Positions 15,237 to 25,941 of a DNA stretch of 64,000 nucleotides are shown piece by piece. Source of the stretch: Salipiger profundus (GTDB lineage: Bacteria; Pseudomonadota; Alphaproteobacteria; Rhodobacterales; Rhodobacteraceae); the NCBI RefSeq assembly GCF_001969385.1, contig NZ_CP014796.1, positions 4,481,501-4,545,500 on the forward strand. The letters are read 5' to 3'. Position 1 is the stretch's first letter. Each line of letters begins with the position of its first letter. A model generated the notes under the pieces. It saw nothing but the letters and a program-made list of their open reading frames with translations. It did not search any database and was not told the origin of the DNA. A program made the position numbers and the translations under genes.

Positions 15237-17039
15237 ATGACCGATCTCGCGCATATCCGTAATTTCTCCATCGTTGCCCACATCGACCACGGGAAATCCA
15301 CCCTGGCCGACCGGCTGATCCAGCTCACCGGCACCGTCGCCGAACGCGACATGCAGGAACAGCTTCTCGACTCGATGGACATCGAGCGGGAACGGGGCAT
15401 CACCATCAAGGCCAACACCGTGCGGATCGAGTATCCGGCGAAAAACGGTGAAACCTACGTCCTGAACCTGATCGACACCCCCGGCCACGTCGACTTCGCC
15501 TACGAGGTCGCGCGCTCGATGCAGGCCGTCGAGGGCTCGCTGCTGGTGGTCGACGCCACGCAGGGGGTCGAGGCGCAGACGCTCGCCAACGTCTACACCG
15601 CCATCGACGCCGACCACGAGATCGTGCCGGTGCTGAACAAGGTCGACCTGCCGGCGGCGGAACCCGACCGCGTGAAGGAACAGATCGAGGACGTGATCGG
15701 CATCGATGCCTCCGAGGCCTGCCTGATCTCGGCCAAGACCGGCGTCGGCATCCCCGACGTGCTGGAAGCCATCGTCAATCGCCTGCCGCCCCCGGACGAG
15801 GGCGACCGCGACAAGCCGCTCAAGGCGATGCTGGTGGATTCGAAATACGATCAGTATCTCGGCGTGATCGTCATCGTGCGGATCATCGACGGCACCCTGA
15901 AGAAGGGCGACCGCATCCGCATGATGAAGACCGGCGGCACCTACGACGTCGACGACGTCGGCGTCTACCGCCCCGCGATGACCGCCGTGAAAGAGCTCGG
16001 ACCGGGCGAGATCGGCTACCTCAACGCCTCGATCAAGCAGGTCCGCGACACCCGCGTCGGCGACACGATCACCCACGAGAAGAAGCCCTGCGAAACCGCG
16101 CTGCCGGGATTCAAACCCTCGGTGCCGGTGGTTTTCTGCGGCCTCTTCCCGGTCGATGCCAACGACTTCGAGGACATGCGCGACGCCATCGAGAAGCTGG
16201 CGCTGAACGACGCCTCCTTCACCTACGAGATGGAGACCTCGGCGGCGCTCGGCTTCGGCTTCCGCTGCGGCTTCCTCGGGCTGCTGCACCTCGAGGTGAT
16301 CCGCGACCGGCTGGAACGCGAATACAACATCGAGCTCATCACCACCGCGCCCTCGGTGATCTACCATCTCTACACCAAGGACGGCGAGCGGCGCGACCTG
16401 CACAATCCCGCCGACATGCCCGACCCGTCGACCGTCGCCCACGTCGAGGAGCCGCGCATCAAGGCCACCATCATGGTGCCGGACGAATACCTCGGCGACG
16501 TGCTGAAGCTCTGCCAGGAGCGGCGCGGCATCCAGCTCGACCTGACCTATGTCGGCGGCCGGGCGATGACGGTCTACGACCTGCCGCTCAACGAGGTGGT
16601 GTTCGACTTCTACGACCGCCTGAAATCGGTGACCAAGGGCTACGCGTCCTTCGATTACGAGATGATCGGCTACCGCGAGGACAATCTCGTGAAGATGTCG
16701 ATCCTGGTGAACGACGAGCCCGTCGACGCGCTGGCGATGATGGTGCACCGCGACCGCGCCGAGATGCGCGGCCGCGCCATGTGCGAGAAGCTCAAGGAGC
16801 TGATCCCGCGCCACATGTTCAAGATCCCGATCCAGGCGGCTATCGGCGGCAAGGTCATCGCCCGCGAGACCCTGTCCGCCATGCGCAAGGACGTGACGGC
16901 GAAGTGCTACGGCGGCGACGCCAGCCGGAAGAAGAAGCTTCTGGAAAAGCAGAAGGCCGGCAAGAAGAAGATGCGCCAGTTCGGCAAGGTCGAGATCCCG
17001 CAGGAAGCCTTCATCTCGGCCCTGAAGATGGACAGCTGA
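15237..17039 (+). CDS. lepA: Elongation factor 4 (LepA)
   Basis: A 600-residue translational GTPase that back-translocates or remodels stalled ribosomes. G1 is AHIDHGKST, the switch region contains RGITIKA, G3 is DTPGHVDF and G4 is NKVD. The LepA-specific C-terminal domain ends in the lysine-rich [20 protein letters not shown]. The start is set by the conserved [20 protein letters not shown]; an in-frame GTG at 15165 would add a non-conserved extension. There is no clear ribosome-binding site, while a promoter-like pair ends 9 bases before the ATG. A bidirectional terminator follows at 17119. Confidence 0.97.
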   Translation: MTDLAHIRNFSIVAHIDHGKSTLADRLIQLTGTVAERDMQEQLLDSMDIERERGITIKANTVRIEYPAKNGETYVLNLIDTPGHVDFAYEVARSMQAVEGSLLVVDATQGVEAQTLANVYTAIDADHEIVPVLNKVDLPAAEPDRVKEQIEDVIGIDASEACLISAKTGVGIPDVLEAIVNRLPPPDEGDRDKPLKAMLVDSKYDQYLGVIVIVRIIDGTLKKGDRIRMMKTGGTYDVDDVGVYRPAMTAVKELGPGEIGYLNASIKQVRDTRVGDTITHEKKPCETALPGFKPSVPVVFCGLFPVDANDFEDMRDAIEKLALNDASFTYEMETSAALGFGFRCGFLGLLHLEVIRDRLEREYNIELITTAPSVIYHLYTKDGERRDLHNPADMPDPSTVAHVEEPRIKATIMVPDEYLGDVLKLCQERRGIQLDLTYVGGRAMTVYDLPLNEVVFDFYDRLKSVTKGYASFDYEMIGYREDNLVKMSILVNDEPVDALAMMVHRDRAEMRGRAMCEKLKELIPRHMFKIPIQAAIGGKVIARETLSAMRKDVTAKCYGGDASRKKKLLEKQKAGKKKMRQFGKVEIPQEAFISALKMDS

Positions 17040-17118
17040 CCACATTGCAGTCGCTTGCGGCTGCGTCGTCCCGGCGCTGCGCGTCATCCGAACGGACTTG
17101 GACCATAGAACACAAAAA

Positions 17119-17151
17119 GAAAGCCGCCCCGAGGGGCGGCTTTCGTGTTTT
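17119..17151. terminator. Bidirectional rho-independent terminator (lepA / DUF4168 gene)
   Basis: GAAAGCCGCCCC, loop GAG, GGGGCGGCTTTC, flanked by AAAAA on the left and GTGTTTT on the right, so it can end transcription from lepA on the plus strand and from the convergent gene on the minus strand. Confidence 0.88.
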
Positions 17152-17168
17152 CAGGCAGCGGGCAGACC

Positions 17169-17603
17169 TTACTCGGTCTTGGTTTCCGCCTCGCCGTTTT
17201 CACCCTGGCGCGTCTGCACCATGGCGAGGATGCGCTGGTTCAGTTCCGGGTCGGACTGTGCCGCCTGGCCGATCTCGTTGTAGGTCTCGAGGTCCATGCC
17301 GTCGGTCTCCTTGACCGCGTTGGTCATCTCGGCCTGTGCTTCCTGCACGAGCGCCTGCTTGTCCTCGTCGGCCTCGGTTTCCTGGATGCGGGTCATGTAG
17401 TCCTGCTGGACCGCCTGCACCTGCATTGCGGCGTCGATGAACGAGCTCAGCTCGGCCTCGGAGAAGTTTGCGGCCTCGGTCGCGGGCGCGGTCTGCTCGG
17501 TCGCGCCGTCGGTTTCGGCCGTCTGGGCCATGACCGGCGCCATGGGGGCGGCGACGAGGGCCGCGATCACGGTGGACTTGAGCAGGGTGCCGTTGAGTTT
17601 CAT
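17169..17603 (-). CDS. DUF4168-type secreted protein
   Basis: A 144-residue protein with a signal peptide (MKLNGTLLKSTVIAALVAAPMAPVMA, then QTAETDG). The mature part is acidic and helical, with NFSEAELSSFIDAAMQVQAVQQDYM and DPELNQRILAMVQTRQ, the pattern of DUF4168 proteins. These are periplasmic or exported proteins of unknown function. The start ATG at 17603 has GGAAGGAGATCGC upstream. It ends against the bidirectional terminator shared with lepA. Confidence 0.78.
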   Translation of the reverse strand: MKLNGTLLKSTVIAALVAAPMAPVMAQTAETDGATEQTAPATEAANFSEAELSSFIDAAMQVQAVQQDYMTRIQETEADEDKQALVQEAQAEMTNAVKETDGMDLETYNEIGQAAQSDPELNQRILAMVQTRQGENGEAETKTE

Positions 17604-18026
17604 GCGATCTCCTTCCGGAATATCCGGCGTTCTGTCCTCTGACGCGGGCTCATCCCGCGCCGTCGCCCAAGACGTAGGAAACTCCGCGCGCCGCTCAAAG
17701 GGGTTCGGCCCGCCTGACGCTGCGTGAAGCGGGAGCCCGCCGAAACCGCCCATCCCCGCCGGCATGGCCCCGCCGACGCCGCTTTCCGGGCGTTCGGGCA
17801 GTCTGGTTCCATTGACGTTGCGTGAAGCCGGCCACTCCCTGCCGGCAGCTGCTCACATGCCGGCAAACCTTTGCCGATACAGCGAAAAACCCCGGAATCC
17901 GTCGCTGTTCCGCAACAGCAAAAAGTTGTGACCGGCCTGTGTGGAGCATCTCGCCCGGCGCGTCGTTACCTCCCCAGTCGCCGGGCCGTGAAAGGCACCG
18001 GACAGAATGACAAAGGAGCAGACACA
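17604..18026. other. Divergent intergenic region with a 16-bp direct repeat
   Basis: I see no gene in these 423 bases. A near-perfect direct repeat TGACGYTGCGTGAAGC occurs at 17715-17730 and 17813-17828 (15 of 16 identical). A CCGGC...GCCGG inverted repeat follows at about 17829-17845. The last 25 bases hold the ribosome-binding site (AAAGGAG) of the beta-barrel gene. The region should carry the promoters of both flanking envelope genes. Confidence 0.4.
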
Positions 18027-18626
18027 ATGACTCTCAAACCGCTTATCCTCCTCCCGTTCCTCGCCACCCCTGTCTTCGCGGGTTCGATGACCGCCCCCTC
18101 GCCCGAACCGGCACCGACCGTTCCGGTGACCCCGGCGCCCGCACAGCTCGGCGGTGACTGGACCGGCGCATCCACCGGCCTGCAACTCGGCTACGGCTAC
18201 GCCGACCCGGACGGCGCCGAGGACGAGCCTTCGGACGGTGCAGTCTATGGCCTGCGCGCGTTCTACGACCATGACTTCGGCAACTGGGTCGCAGGTGGCG
18301 GCGTCGAGTACGACGGCACCAACATCGACCTCGGCGACGCCGGCGACCTCGACAGCATGGCCAAGGTCGGCGGCCGCGTCGGCTACGACCTCGGCCGCAG
18401 CATGGTCTACGGCACCGGCGGCTACGCCCACGCCACCACCGATGGCGGCAGCCTCGATGCCGGCAGCTCCGACGGCTACTACGTCGGCGCGGGCATGGAG
18501 ACCTTCGTCGCGGACAACGTGACCGTGAGCGGCGAAGTCACCTACAACGAGTTCAACGACTTCGACGCCGATGATCTCGACGTCGGCGCCACCACGGCGA
18601 CCGTCGGCCTGAACTACCGCTTCTGA
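18027..18626 (+). CDS. Outer-membrane beta-barrel protein
   Basis: A 199-residue protein with a signal peptide (MTLKPLILLPFLATPVFA, then GSMTAP) and a proline-rich linker (PSPEPAPTVPVTPAPA). A repeated glycine/aromatic strand pattern follows (GLQLGYGYADP, VAGGGVEYDGTNIDL, KVGGRVGYDLG, YYVGAGMETF), ending NYRF with a C-terminal phenylalanine as outer-membrane proteins do. It is an OmpA/OmpW-like small eight-stranded barrel without a peptidoglycan-binding domain. The ATG has AAAGGAG upstream. Role unknown. Confidence 0.82.
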   Translation: MTLKPLILLPFLATPVFAGSMTAPSPEPAPTVPVTPAPAQLGGDWTGASTGLQLGYGYADPDGAEDEPSDGAVYGLRAFYDHDFGNWVAGGGVEYDGTNIDLGDAGDLDSMAKVGGRVGYDLGRSMVYGTGGYAHATTDGGSLDAGSSDGYYVGAGMETFVADNVTVSGEVTYNEFNDFDADDLDVGATTATVGLNYRF

Positions 18627-18821
18627 TGCGGCAAGGGCACGTCCGGAGACCCCGGACGTGCCCGCGGGCGCCCTGCCCGCCTCCCGGACGATCACCCGCC
18701 GCACCAGGCCGCGCGGATCGTCCCCTGCCCCCGGCGGAACCCGCGCCGAGGGCTTTCCCCCGCCCTGCGGCTCTGCCATACTCGCCTGCACTCAACGAGA
18801 TCAGAAAACGAGCAGCAGCCC

Positions 18822-20780
<1,959 letters not shown>

Positions 20781-21035
20781 GGCCAGTTCCTTCGCCCAGC
20801 GAAGGACGGTCCTGAACGACGAGTGAGCCGCGCCATCGTCGGCCCGCGGGGTTGCGATCCGACCGGCGAGCCTCTCGATTTATCCCAGCCAAATCGCCAG
20901 CCCGGGGGGCGGGTCATGCCGAAGGCATGACTCCGGCATGACGATGGCGCCGAACGCAGCACCGGCGACCGCTCTCCGCTTGCATCCGGCGCGCCGACGG
21001 GCTTCAACGTCTTGCACACCACGCAAGGCGCCACG

Positions 21036-21677
21036 ATGCTCGATCTTTCCGCCCCATGGCTCAGCTTCGCGCTCGGCCAGCCCATGCCGGTCCTGAGCTG
21101 GGCGCCGCATAACGGCGGGCTGGTGACGGCAGAGCGCATCCTCTGGCGCGAGGTGCGCAACGCGGATCTGACCGAGGATCTCGACGTGACCGACTGGCTC
21201 GCCAGGGAACTCGCGCAGCGCGAGGACCGGCGGGCCGTGTGCTTCCTGACCTCGCGCAAGCTCGACGCGCATGTCACCGCGACCGAGACCCAAGACGGCA
21301 TCACCGCAACCGCCGTGGTCACCGCCGGCCTAAGCAACGCCGAGCGCATCGGCACGCGGCTGCCGCAGACCTGGAAGGTCTGGGGCACGATCAACATCGC
21401 CCTGCGGCTTTCGGCCGGGCTCACCCTGCCCGCCCGGATCGAGGCGCTGAGCCTCGTGGCCGAGGCGCGCACCGCCGCCGTGCTAGAAGCGGGCGTCACG
21501 CTGCCCTCGGGGGCGGCCACCGGCACGGGCACCGACTGCATCGCCGTCGCCGCGCCGGAGGGCCACGAGATGCATTGCGGCAAGCACACCGCCGCAGGCC
21601 ACGCCATCGGCCGCGCGGTCTTCGAGGCCACCCGCCGCGCCGTTGCCGACTGGCAGCGCGACGCCGCGCGCTGGTAG
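21036..21677 (+). CDS. cbiZ: Adenosylcobinamide amidohydrolase (CbiZ)
   Basis: A 213-residue CbiZ enzyme. It cleaves the aminopropanol side chain of adenosylcobinamide (or pseudocobalamin) to adenosylcobyric acid, so that salvaged corrinoids can be rebuilt. Family motifs are TAGLSNAERIG, ATGTGTDCIAVAAP and HCGKHTAAGHAIGRAVFEA. The ATG at 21036 follows AAGGCGCC. It complements the de novo cobalamin genes at the start of the window but is not next to them, and I see no riboswitch before it. The 255-base gap after parE holds only short hairpins, for example GTCATGCC/GGCATGAC near 20913. Confidence 0.88.
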   Translation: MLDLSAPWLSFALGQPMPVLSWAPHNGGLVTAERILWREVRNADLTEDLDVTDWLARELAQREDRRAVCFLTSRKLDAHVTATETQDGITATAVVTAGLSNAERIGTRLPQTWKVWGTINIALRLSAGLTLPARIEALSLVAEARTAAVLEAGVTLPSGAATGTGTDCIAVAAPEGHEMHCGKHTAAGHAIGRAVFEATRRAVADWQRDAARW

Positions 21678-21774
21678 CCGCGCGCCGCTCACATTCGCGC
21701 CAGCCTCGCATTCCGGCGCTTCGCAGATGCAGAAGTGCAGGCTAGCCTGATCCGGACCTGCCAAGGAGACCCGG

Positions 21775-22479
21775 ATGCGCCGCCTCTGCCTCGCCCTCGC
21801 CCTGCTGGCCACGCCCGCCGCCGCGCAGGACACCGACCTCGAACTGGTGCTGCTGGCCGACGCCTCGGGCTCGATCACCCCCGACGAGCTGATGTTCCAG
21901 CGCGAAGGCTACGCGCAGGCGATCACCGACCCCGAGGTGCTCGCCGCCATCGGCAACACCGCCTATGGCGAGATCGCCGTCACCTACGTGGAATGGGCGG
22001 CGAACCAGGCGCAGGTGGTCGACTGGACCCGGATCCGCGGCGCCGAGGACGCGGCAGACTTCGCCGGGGCGCTGCTGGTGCAGCCACGGCAGGCCTACGG
22101 GCGCAACGCCATCGGCGCGGCACTGCTCGAGGGGCTGCGGCTGATGGAGGAAAATGACATCGACGGCTGGCGCAGGGTCATCGACTTCTCGGGCGACAGC
22201 GCCAACAACTGGTCCGGCCCCCGCATCGAGGACGCCCGCGCCATGGTCCTGGCCGAGGGCGTCACGATCAACGCGCTGCCGATCCTGCGCCCCGACGATC
22301 CGGGCCGCGCGCAGGGCGGGCTCGAAGCGCTCTACGAGGAACGCATCATCGGCGGCATGGGCGCCTTCGTGGAGACCGCCCACAGCCGCGACCGCTTCGC
22401 GGAAGCCGTGAAGCGCAAGCTCATCCTCGAGATTTCCACCTCCGGGCTGCCCGCCACGCGGCGCGCGGCGCTCGATTGA
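21775..22479 (+). CDS. DUF1194 secreted von Willebrand-A-like protein
   Basis: A 234-residue protein with a signal peptide (MRRLCLALALLATPAAAQ). It has a VWA-like fold with a MIDAS-type motif LVLLADASGSITPDE and later segments RVIDFSGDSANNW and VTINALPIL, characteristic of DUF1194. It probably binds a divalent metal and protein partners in the periplasm. The ATG has AAGGAGACCCGG upstream. It is followed by a lipoprotein gene in the same direction after about 60 bases. Confidence 0.85.
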   Translation: MRRLCLALALLATPAAAQDTDLELVLLADASGSITPDELMFQREGYAQAITDPEVLAAIGNTAYGEIAVTYVEWAANQAQVVDWTRIRGAEDAADFAGALLVQPRQAYGRNAIGAALLEGLRLMEENDIDGWRRVIDFSGDSANNWSGPRIEDARAMVLAEGVTINALPILRPDDPGRAQGGLEALYEERIIGGMGAFVETAHSRDRFAEAVKRKLILEISTSGLPATRRAALD

Positions 22480-22538
22480 CAGCGTTTCGCCCCGCTCCGG
22501 GGCTTGCGTCCGGCCCGCCAAGCTGTCCCTATCGCGCC

Positions 22539-23222
22539 ATGCGTCACCTGATCCTCTGCCTCTGCCTGCTCACCGCCGCCTGCGGCCGCCCGCTTACCGG
22601 GAACGAGACCGCGTTCCTGCGCGACATCCAGGGCGACCAGCTCGACACCGGGCGGATCCGCTTCCACGACGGGCTCGCGGCGGGGTCGATCACCTACCAG
22701 CGCCCGATCCGGCCGCGCCTCACCTGCATGGAGCGGATCTGGCCGCCGTCGCGGGGCGAGACGGTCACCGTCGCCCCCGGCGCCATGACGGTGTTCAACC
22801 GGGTGTTCTACCGCGACGACCTCTACCGCGAGGATTTCATGGCGGCCTACCCCGAGCGGGTCGACCTGCTCGACGCCATGCTGCTCGCCCACGAGGCGGT
22901 GCACGTCTGGCAGTGGCAGAACCGCGACCGCACGGGCTATTCGCCGCTCAAGGCGCTGTTCGAACACGGGCGGTCCGACGATCCCTACCTGTTCGACCCC
23001 GAGCAGGAGAGCCGCTTCCTCGACCACGGCTACGAGCAGCAGGGCGCAATCATGGAGGAATACGTCTGCTGCCGTCTTCTCGACCCCGAGGCACCGCGCA
23101 CCGCAAGGCTGCACGCCATGATCGGTGCCGAGATGCCGCTTTCGGGTCTCGACGCGGCGCTCGACGATCCGGATATCCTCGTGCCGTGGTCCGGGATGCA
23201 GACCTCTGGCATCTGCCGCTGA
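22539..23222 (+). CDS. Lipoprotein with an HExxH-like motif
   Basis: A 227-residue protein starting with a lipoprotein signal (MRHLILCLCLLTAACG; lipidation at Cys in TAAC). The central segment LAHEAVHVWQWQNR has the HExxH form of zinc metallopeptidases (compare DUF4157-type HExxHxxQ), and a downstream EEYVCC could supply a third ligand. It may therefore be a periplasmic metalloprotease-like protein, but activity is not shown by sequence. It is the second gene after DUF1194, convergent with the L,D-transpeptidase. Confidence 0.7.
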   Translation: MRHLILCLCLLTAACGRPLTGNETAFLRDIQGDQLDTGRIRFHDGLAAGSITYQRPIRPRLTCMERIWPPSRGETVTVAPGAMTVFNRVFYRDDLYREDFMAAYPERVDLLDAMLLAHEAVHVWQWQNRDRTGYSPLKALFEHGRSDDPYLFDPEQESRFLDHGYEQQGAIMEEYVCCRLLDPEAPRTARLHAMIGAEMPLSGLDAALDDPDILVPWSGMQTSGICR

Positions 23223-23231
23223 GATCGCGCG

Positions 23232-23660
23232 TCAGCGGTGAATGACGATCCGCGTCTGGGCGAGCCCCACCGCCTGAACCGCGTCGAAGAGCAGTTGCGC
23301 GTTCTCGGGCGCGAGCCGCACGCAGCCCGCCGAAGCAGGCGTGCCCAGCCGGTCGACGGCGGTCGTGCCGTGGATCGCGTAGTTCCCCGCGAAGAAGATC
23401 GACCACGGCATCGGCGCGTTGTCGTAAAGGGTCGAGTAATGCATCCGCTTCAGCAGGTAGGGCGTGAAGGTGCCCACGGGCGTCACCTTGCCCTCGCGCG
23501 CGGTGGAAACCGGCCAGACGTGCTGCACGATACCGTCCTGCATCACCCACATCTCCTGGTCGGAAAGGTCGATCTCGACCCGCAGCGCCTCGGCCAGCGC
23601 GGGGGCACCGAGCAGGCAGACAGCGAGGGCCAGCAGCAGGGCGGAAAGGACGGCTTTCAT
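23232..23660 (-). CDS. L,D-transpeptidase (YkuD family)
   Basis: A 142-residue exported protein: a signal peptide (MKAVLSALLLALAVCLLGAPALAEA) followed by a YkuD domain. The catalytic motif is IHGTTAVDRLGTPASAGCVRL, with the nucleophilic cysteine in SAGCVRL and the conserved HGT histidine. It would form 3-3 cross-links in peptidoglycan or attach proteins to it. It is short for the family and has no LysM or peptidoglycan-binding domain. The cytochrome c gene lies 14 bases upstream in the same direction. Confidence 0.88.
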   Translation of the reverse strand: MKAVLSALLLALAVCLLGAPALAEALRVEIDLSDQEMWVMQDGIVQHVWPVSTAREGKVTPVGTFTPYLLKRMHYSTLYDNAPMPWSIFFAGNYAIHGTTAVDRLGTPASAGCVRLAPENAQLLFDAVQAVGLAQTRIVIHR

Positions 23661-23674
23661 CGTAGGTCCGTCCC

Positions 23675-24082
23675 CTACTCCTGTTTCTGGATCTCGAGCA
23701 GGTAGGCCACGAGGTTCACCACCGGCCGCGAGGTCAGGACCGGCTGGCCTGCCGGGGTCTTGATCGGCACGTCGAAGATGCCTTCAAAGTAGTCGCCGTA
23801 GACCGGCATGGGCGAGCCGTGGCTGACCAGCGGATCGCGCCCGTCGATGCGCTTCACCACCCGCTCCAGCGGGAAGGTTCCGCCGTTGGCGGCGGTGAGC
23901 TCGGTCAGGTTCACCGGCTTGATGAGCAGCACGCCGGACATCGGGCCATCGCCGCGCCCTTCCAGCCCGTGGCAGGTGGCGCAATGGGTGTGGTAGAGAC
24001 CGCGGCCGATGTCGGCATCCTGCGCCGAAGCGCCCGTGACGACGACCGCGAGGGCCAAGGCAAGCGTCAGTGTCGTGCGCAT
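23675..24082 (-). CDS. Periplasmic monoheme cytochrome c
   Basis: A 135-residue protein with a signal peptide (MRTTLTLALALAVVVTGASA) and one heme-binding motif CATCH in HTHCATCHGLEGRGDGP. The probable sixth ligand is the methionine in GSPMPVYG. This is a class I cytochrome c acting as an electron carrier in the periplasm. The ATG at 24082 has CGGGAGG upstream. The partner oxidoreductase is not evident from its neighbours. Confidence 0.85.
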   Translation of the reverse strand: MRTTLTLALALAVVVTGASAQDADIGRGLYHTHCATCHGLEGRGDGPMSGVLLIKPVNLTELTAANGGTFPLERVVKRIDGRDPLVSHGSPMPVYGDYFEGIFDVPIKTPAGQPVLTSRPVVNLVAYLLEIQKQE

Positions 24083-24167
24083 CGGTTCCTCCCGTGATGT
24101 CGGGCGAGTGTGGCACCGCCCCCGGCCCGCCGCCTTGATCCCGGTCAACCGGAGCGGCGCCGCCCGA

Positions 24168-25658
24168 TCACACCACCGCGAGATGCCCGCTGCCGCGCAG
24201 CGCCTCCATCGGCCAGGGGGCAAGGCGCCCGTCCCTGCGGAAGCTGGCCGAGACGCGACCGGCGTTGGCGGCATGGGTCGAGAGGCTGACCTCGCTGCCG
24301 TCGAAATCGGTGAACCCGAGGGCGAGTGCGCCGCCGTGCCGCTCGAGCCGGTGCCGCAGAACCTGGCAGGCCAGCGCCTCGCCGAGCCGCAGGTCGCGGT
24401 GGTTCTCGGCCTGGAACCAGCCGCCCGCGACCGACCGGGCAAGCGCGATGTCGGCGGCGAGCCGGTCGGCCTCGGCGGCGACGTCGACGCCGCTGCAGCC
24501 CGCGCCCACCATCCGCAACCGACGGTGCGGGCGCGAGTCGAACAGTGCCTTCAGCAGCGTCGAGAGCGCGCCCGCGATGACTGCCTGTGCCGCGCAATCC
24601 GCCCGGTGCGCGGACGCGACCTCCTTCATGGCCGGCAGAAGGAGCACGGGGCCCGTCCGGGTCTCGCGCCCCTGCACGCGGTTGAGCCGGTCGACCCAGT
24701 GCAGCAGCTGCGGCGCCCGCGCCGAGAGTTCCTCGGCGGCGGCCCGGTGCGCAGCGTCATCCGCGCCCTTAGCATCGCCCGAGACCAGCGCGGTCAACCG
24801 CGCGGCAGAGACCCCGGGCCGGCTGAGCCGGTCGGCGCGCCCCTGCATCCGCATCGCGGCGGAAAAGCCCAGCTCGGCGGTCTCGGCCATCAGCGACAGG
24901 ATCGCCTGCGCCGAAAGGGTCTCGGCCGCGCCCGCCGCCCGAAGGCCCGGATCGAGAGGCGCCCCCCGTGCCAGCAGACGCAGCGTGGCGTTGTAGTAGA
25001 TCCGGCAGGGATGGCTTTCCCGCACGCGCGCCACGAGGTCGCGCGGCGTGGCAAGCCCGGGCCGGAACGCGGCCTCCTGCCCCGGCGGGACCAGTGCCGC
25101 GCCCGAGCAGCGCTGCACCCAGTCGAGCCACTGCGACATCGGCGCGTCGGCCGGCGGGGCGGCGCAGGGTTCGGGATCGTTCGCGGCATGCGCGTCGGCA
25201 TCGTGAAAGGCCGAGAGCCTCGGCTGCGGCCCGCCGCTCCGGGCAACCACGCCGCGAAACAGCGTGCGCAGGGTGAGCTGCCCATCGTGGTTGCGGCGCA
25301 GCCCCCGGCGGTGCTCGGCCTCGGCGCTGCCCCTTGTGGCGCTGAACGACCCGGCGGGCAAAGGCAGTGCCGGCGCATCGAACCAGCTGAGGCTACGCAG
25401 TTCGCACAACAACTCATGCAGGGTGAACCGGGTGCCGGCCTCGATCCAGATCTCGCAATGCGGATCGCCCATCACCGGGAACGGCAGGTCGCGCACCAGC
25501 GACAGCGCGTAGAGTTCGGCAAGCTCGGCGGCCAGTTCCTCGGGCCCCATGCGCGGCGCGGGCGGCAGCATTAGCTCTACGCTCCGGGGAGTCTCGGCGG
25601 TGAGCCCACCATCGATCACGCGAAAGCGCGGGGCATGTGTATCACTCGGTACGGGCAT
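24168..25658 (-). CDS. Vanadium-haloperoxidase/PAP2-like protein, catalytically degenerate
   Basis: A 496-residue protein without a signal peptide. Several segments match vanadium-dependent haloperoxidases of the PAP2 superfamily: AELYALSLVRDLPF, YYNATLRLLARGAPLDPG, AVIAGALSTLLKALF, RLAADIALARSVAGGWF and FTDFDGSEVSL. By-eye alignment suggests loss of catalytic groups. The vanadate/phosphate-binding lysine before the RP motif is replaced, the (P)xGH loop reads RADCAAQ, and the catalytic histidine and following aspartate of RxxxxxHxxxD read Trp and Glu in ARSVAGGWFQAE. It is probably a non-enzymatic paralogue of the intact protein at 28048. The ATG at 25658 has CAGGACAGGGA upstream. It is divergent from the subtilase gene. 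Confidence 0.6.
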   Translation of the reverse strand: MPVPSDTHAPRFRVIDGGLTAETPRSVELMLPPAPRMGPEELAAELAELYALSLVRDLPFPVMGDPHCEIWIEAGTRFTLHELLCELRSLSWFDAPALPLPAGSFSATRGSAEAEHRRGLRRNHDGQLTLRTLFRGVVARSGGPQPRLSAFHDADAHAANDPEPCAAPPADAPMSQWLDWVQRCSGAALVPPGQEAAFRPGLATPRDLVARVRESHPCRIYYNATLRLLARGAPLDPGLRAAGAAETLSAQAILSLMAETAELGFSAAMRMQGRADRLSRPGVSAARLTALVSGDAKGADDAAHRAAAEELSARAPQLLHWVDRLNRVQGRETRTGPVLLLPAMKEVASAHRADCAAQAVIAGALSTLLKALFDSRPHRRLRMVGAGCSGVDVAAEADRLAADIALARSVAGGWFQAENHRDLRLGEALACQVLRHRLERHGGALALGFTDFDGSEVSLSTHAANAGRVSASFRRDGRLAPWPMEALRGSGHLAVV

Positions 25659-25745
25659 CGCTGCGTTCCCTGTCCTGACAATCGTCTCGCGCCGCTTCAC
25701 CGGGCGCTTATGTTGACCAAAGGTAAACGCAACCTGCGCATGCCC

Positions 25746-25848
25746 CGTGATCGCAGCGTGAACGCGGCGCAAAATCTGCGTGACCGCCACAAGTTTTCAC
25801 TGATCTGCACAGGGCGAACGCGGCCCGTTTCCGTGAACACCGCGCAAA
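25746..25848. promoter_or_regulatory. Phased CGTGAA-type repeats in the divergent promoter region
   Basis: On the plus strand, hexamers CGTGAT (25746), CGTGAA (25757), CGCAAA (25768) and CGTGAC (25779) are spaced exactly 11 bases apart. A second pair CGTGAA (25832) and CGCAAA (25843) has the same spacing. SARP-type regulators typically bind direct repeats with 11-base periodicity, and a SARP-like gene closes this island. The same CGTGAA pair with 11-base spacing lies upstream of that gene. Operator function is inference. The rest of the 283-base intergenic region holds no gene. Confidence 0.5.
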
Positions 25849-25941
25849 TCCTGGCTCTCTCGGGCCGCAGTCGCTTGACCGTTGCGTCAACCACGGCTTT
25901 GCTGGCCGCATAGTTTCAAGACCTTTTGCAAGGAGCCCGCC

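Noticed and set aside
15093..17087. 664-residue open frame opposite lepA
   Set aside because: Antisense shadow; Val/His/Asp-rich low-information sequence.
20781..21035. Possible cobalamin riboswitch before cbiZ
   Set aside because: None of the conserved blocks (B12 box, CCACTG, GCCAGGAGACC) is present; only short hairpins.
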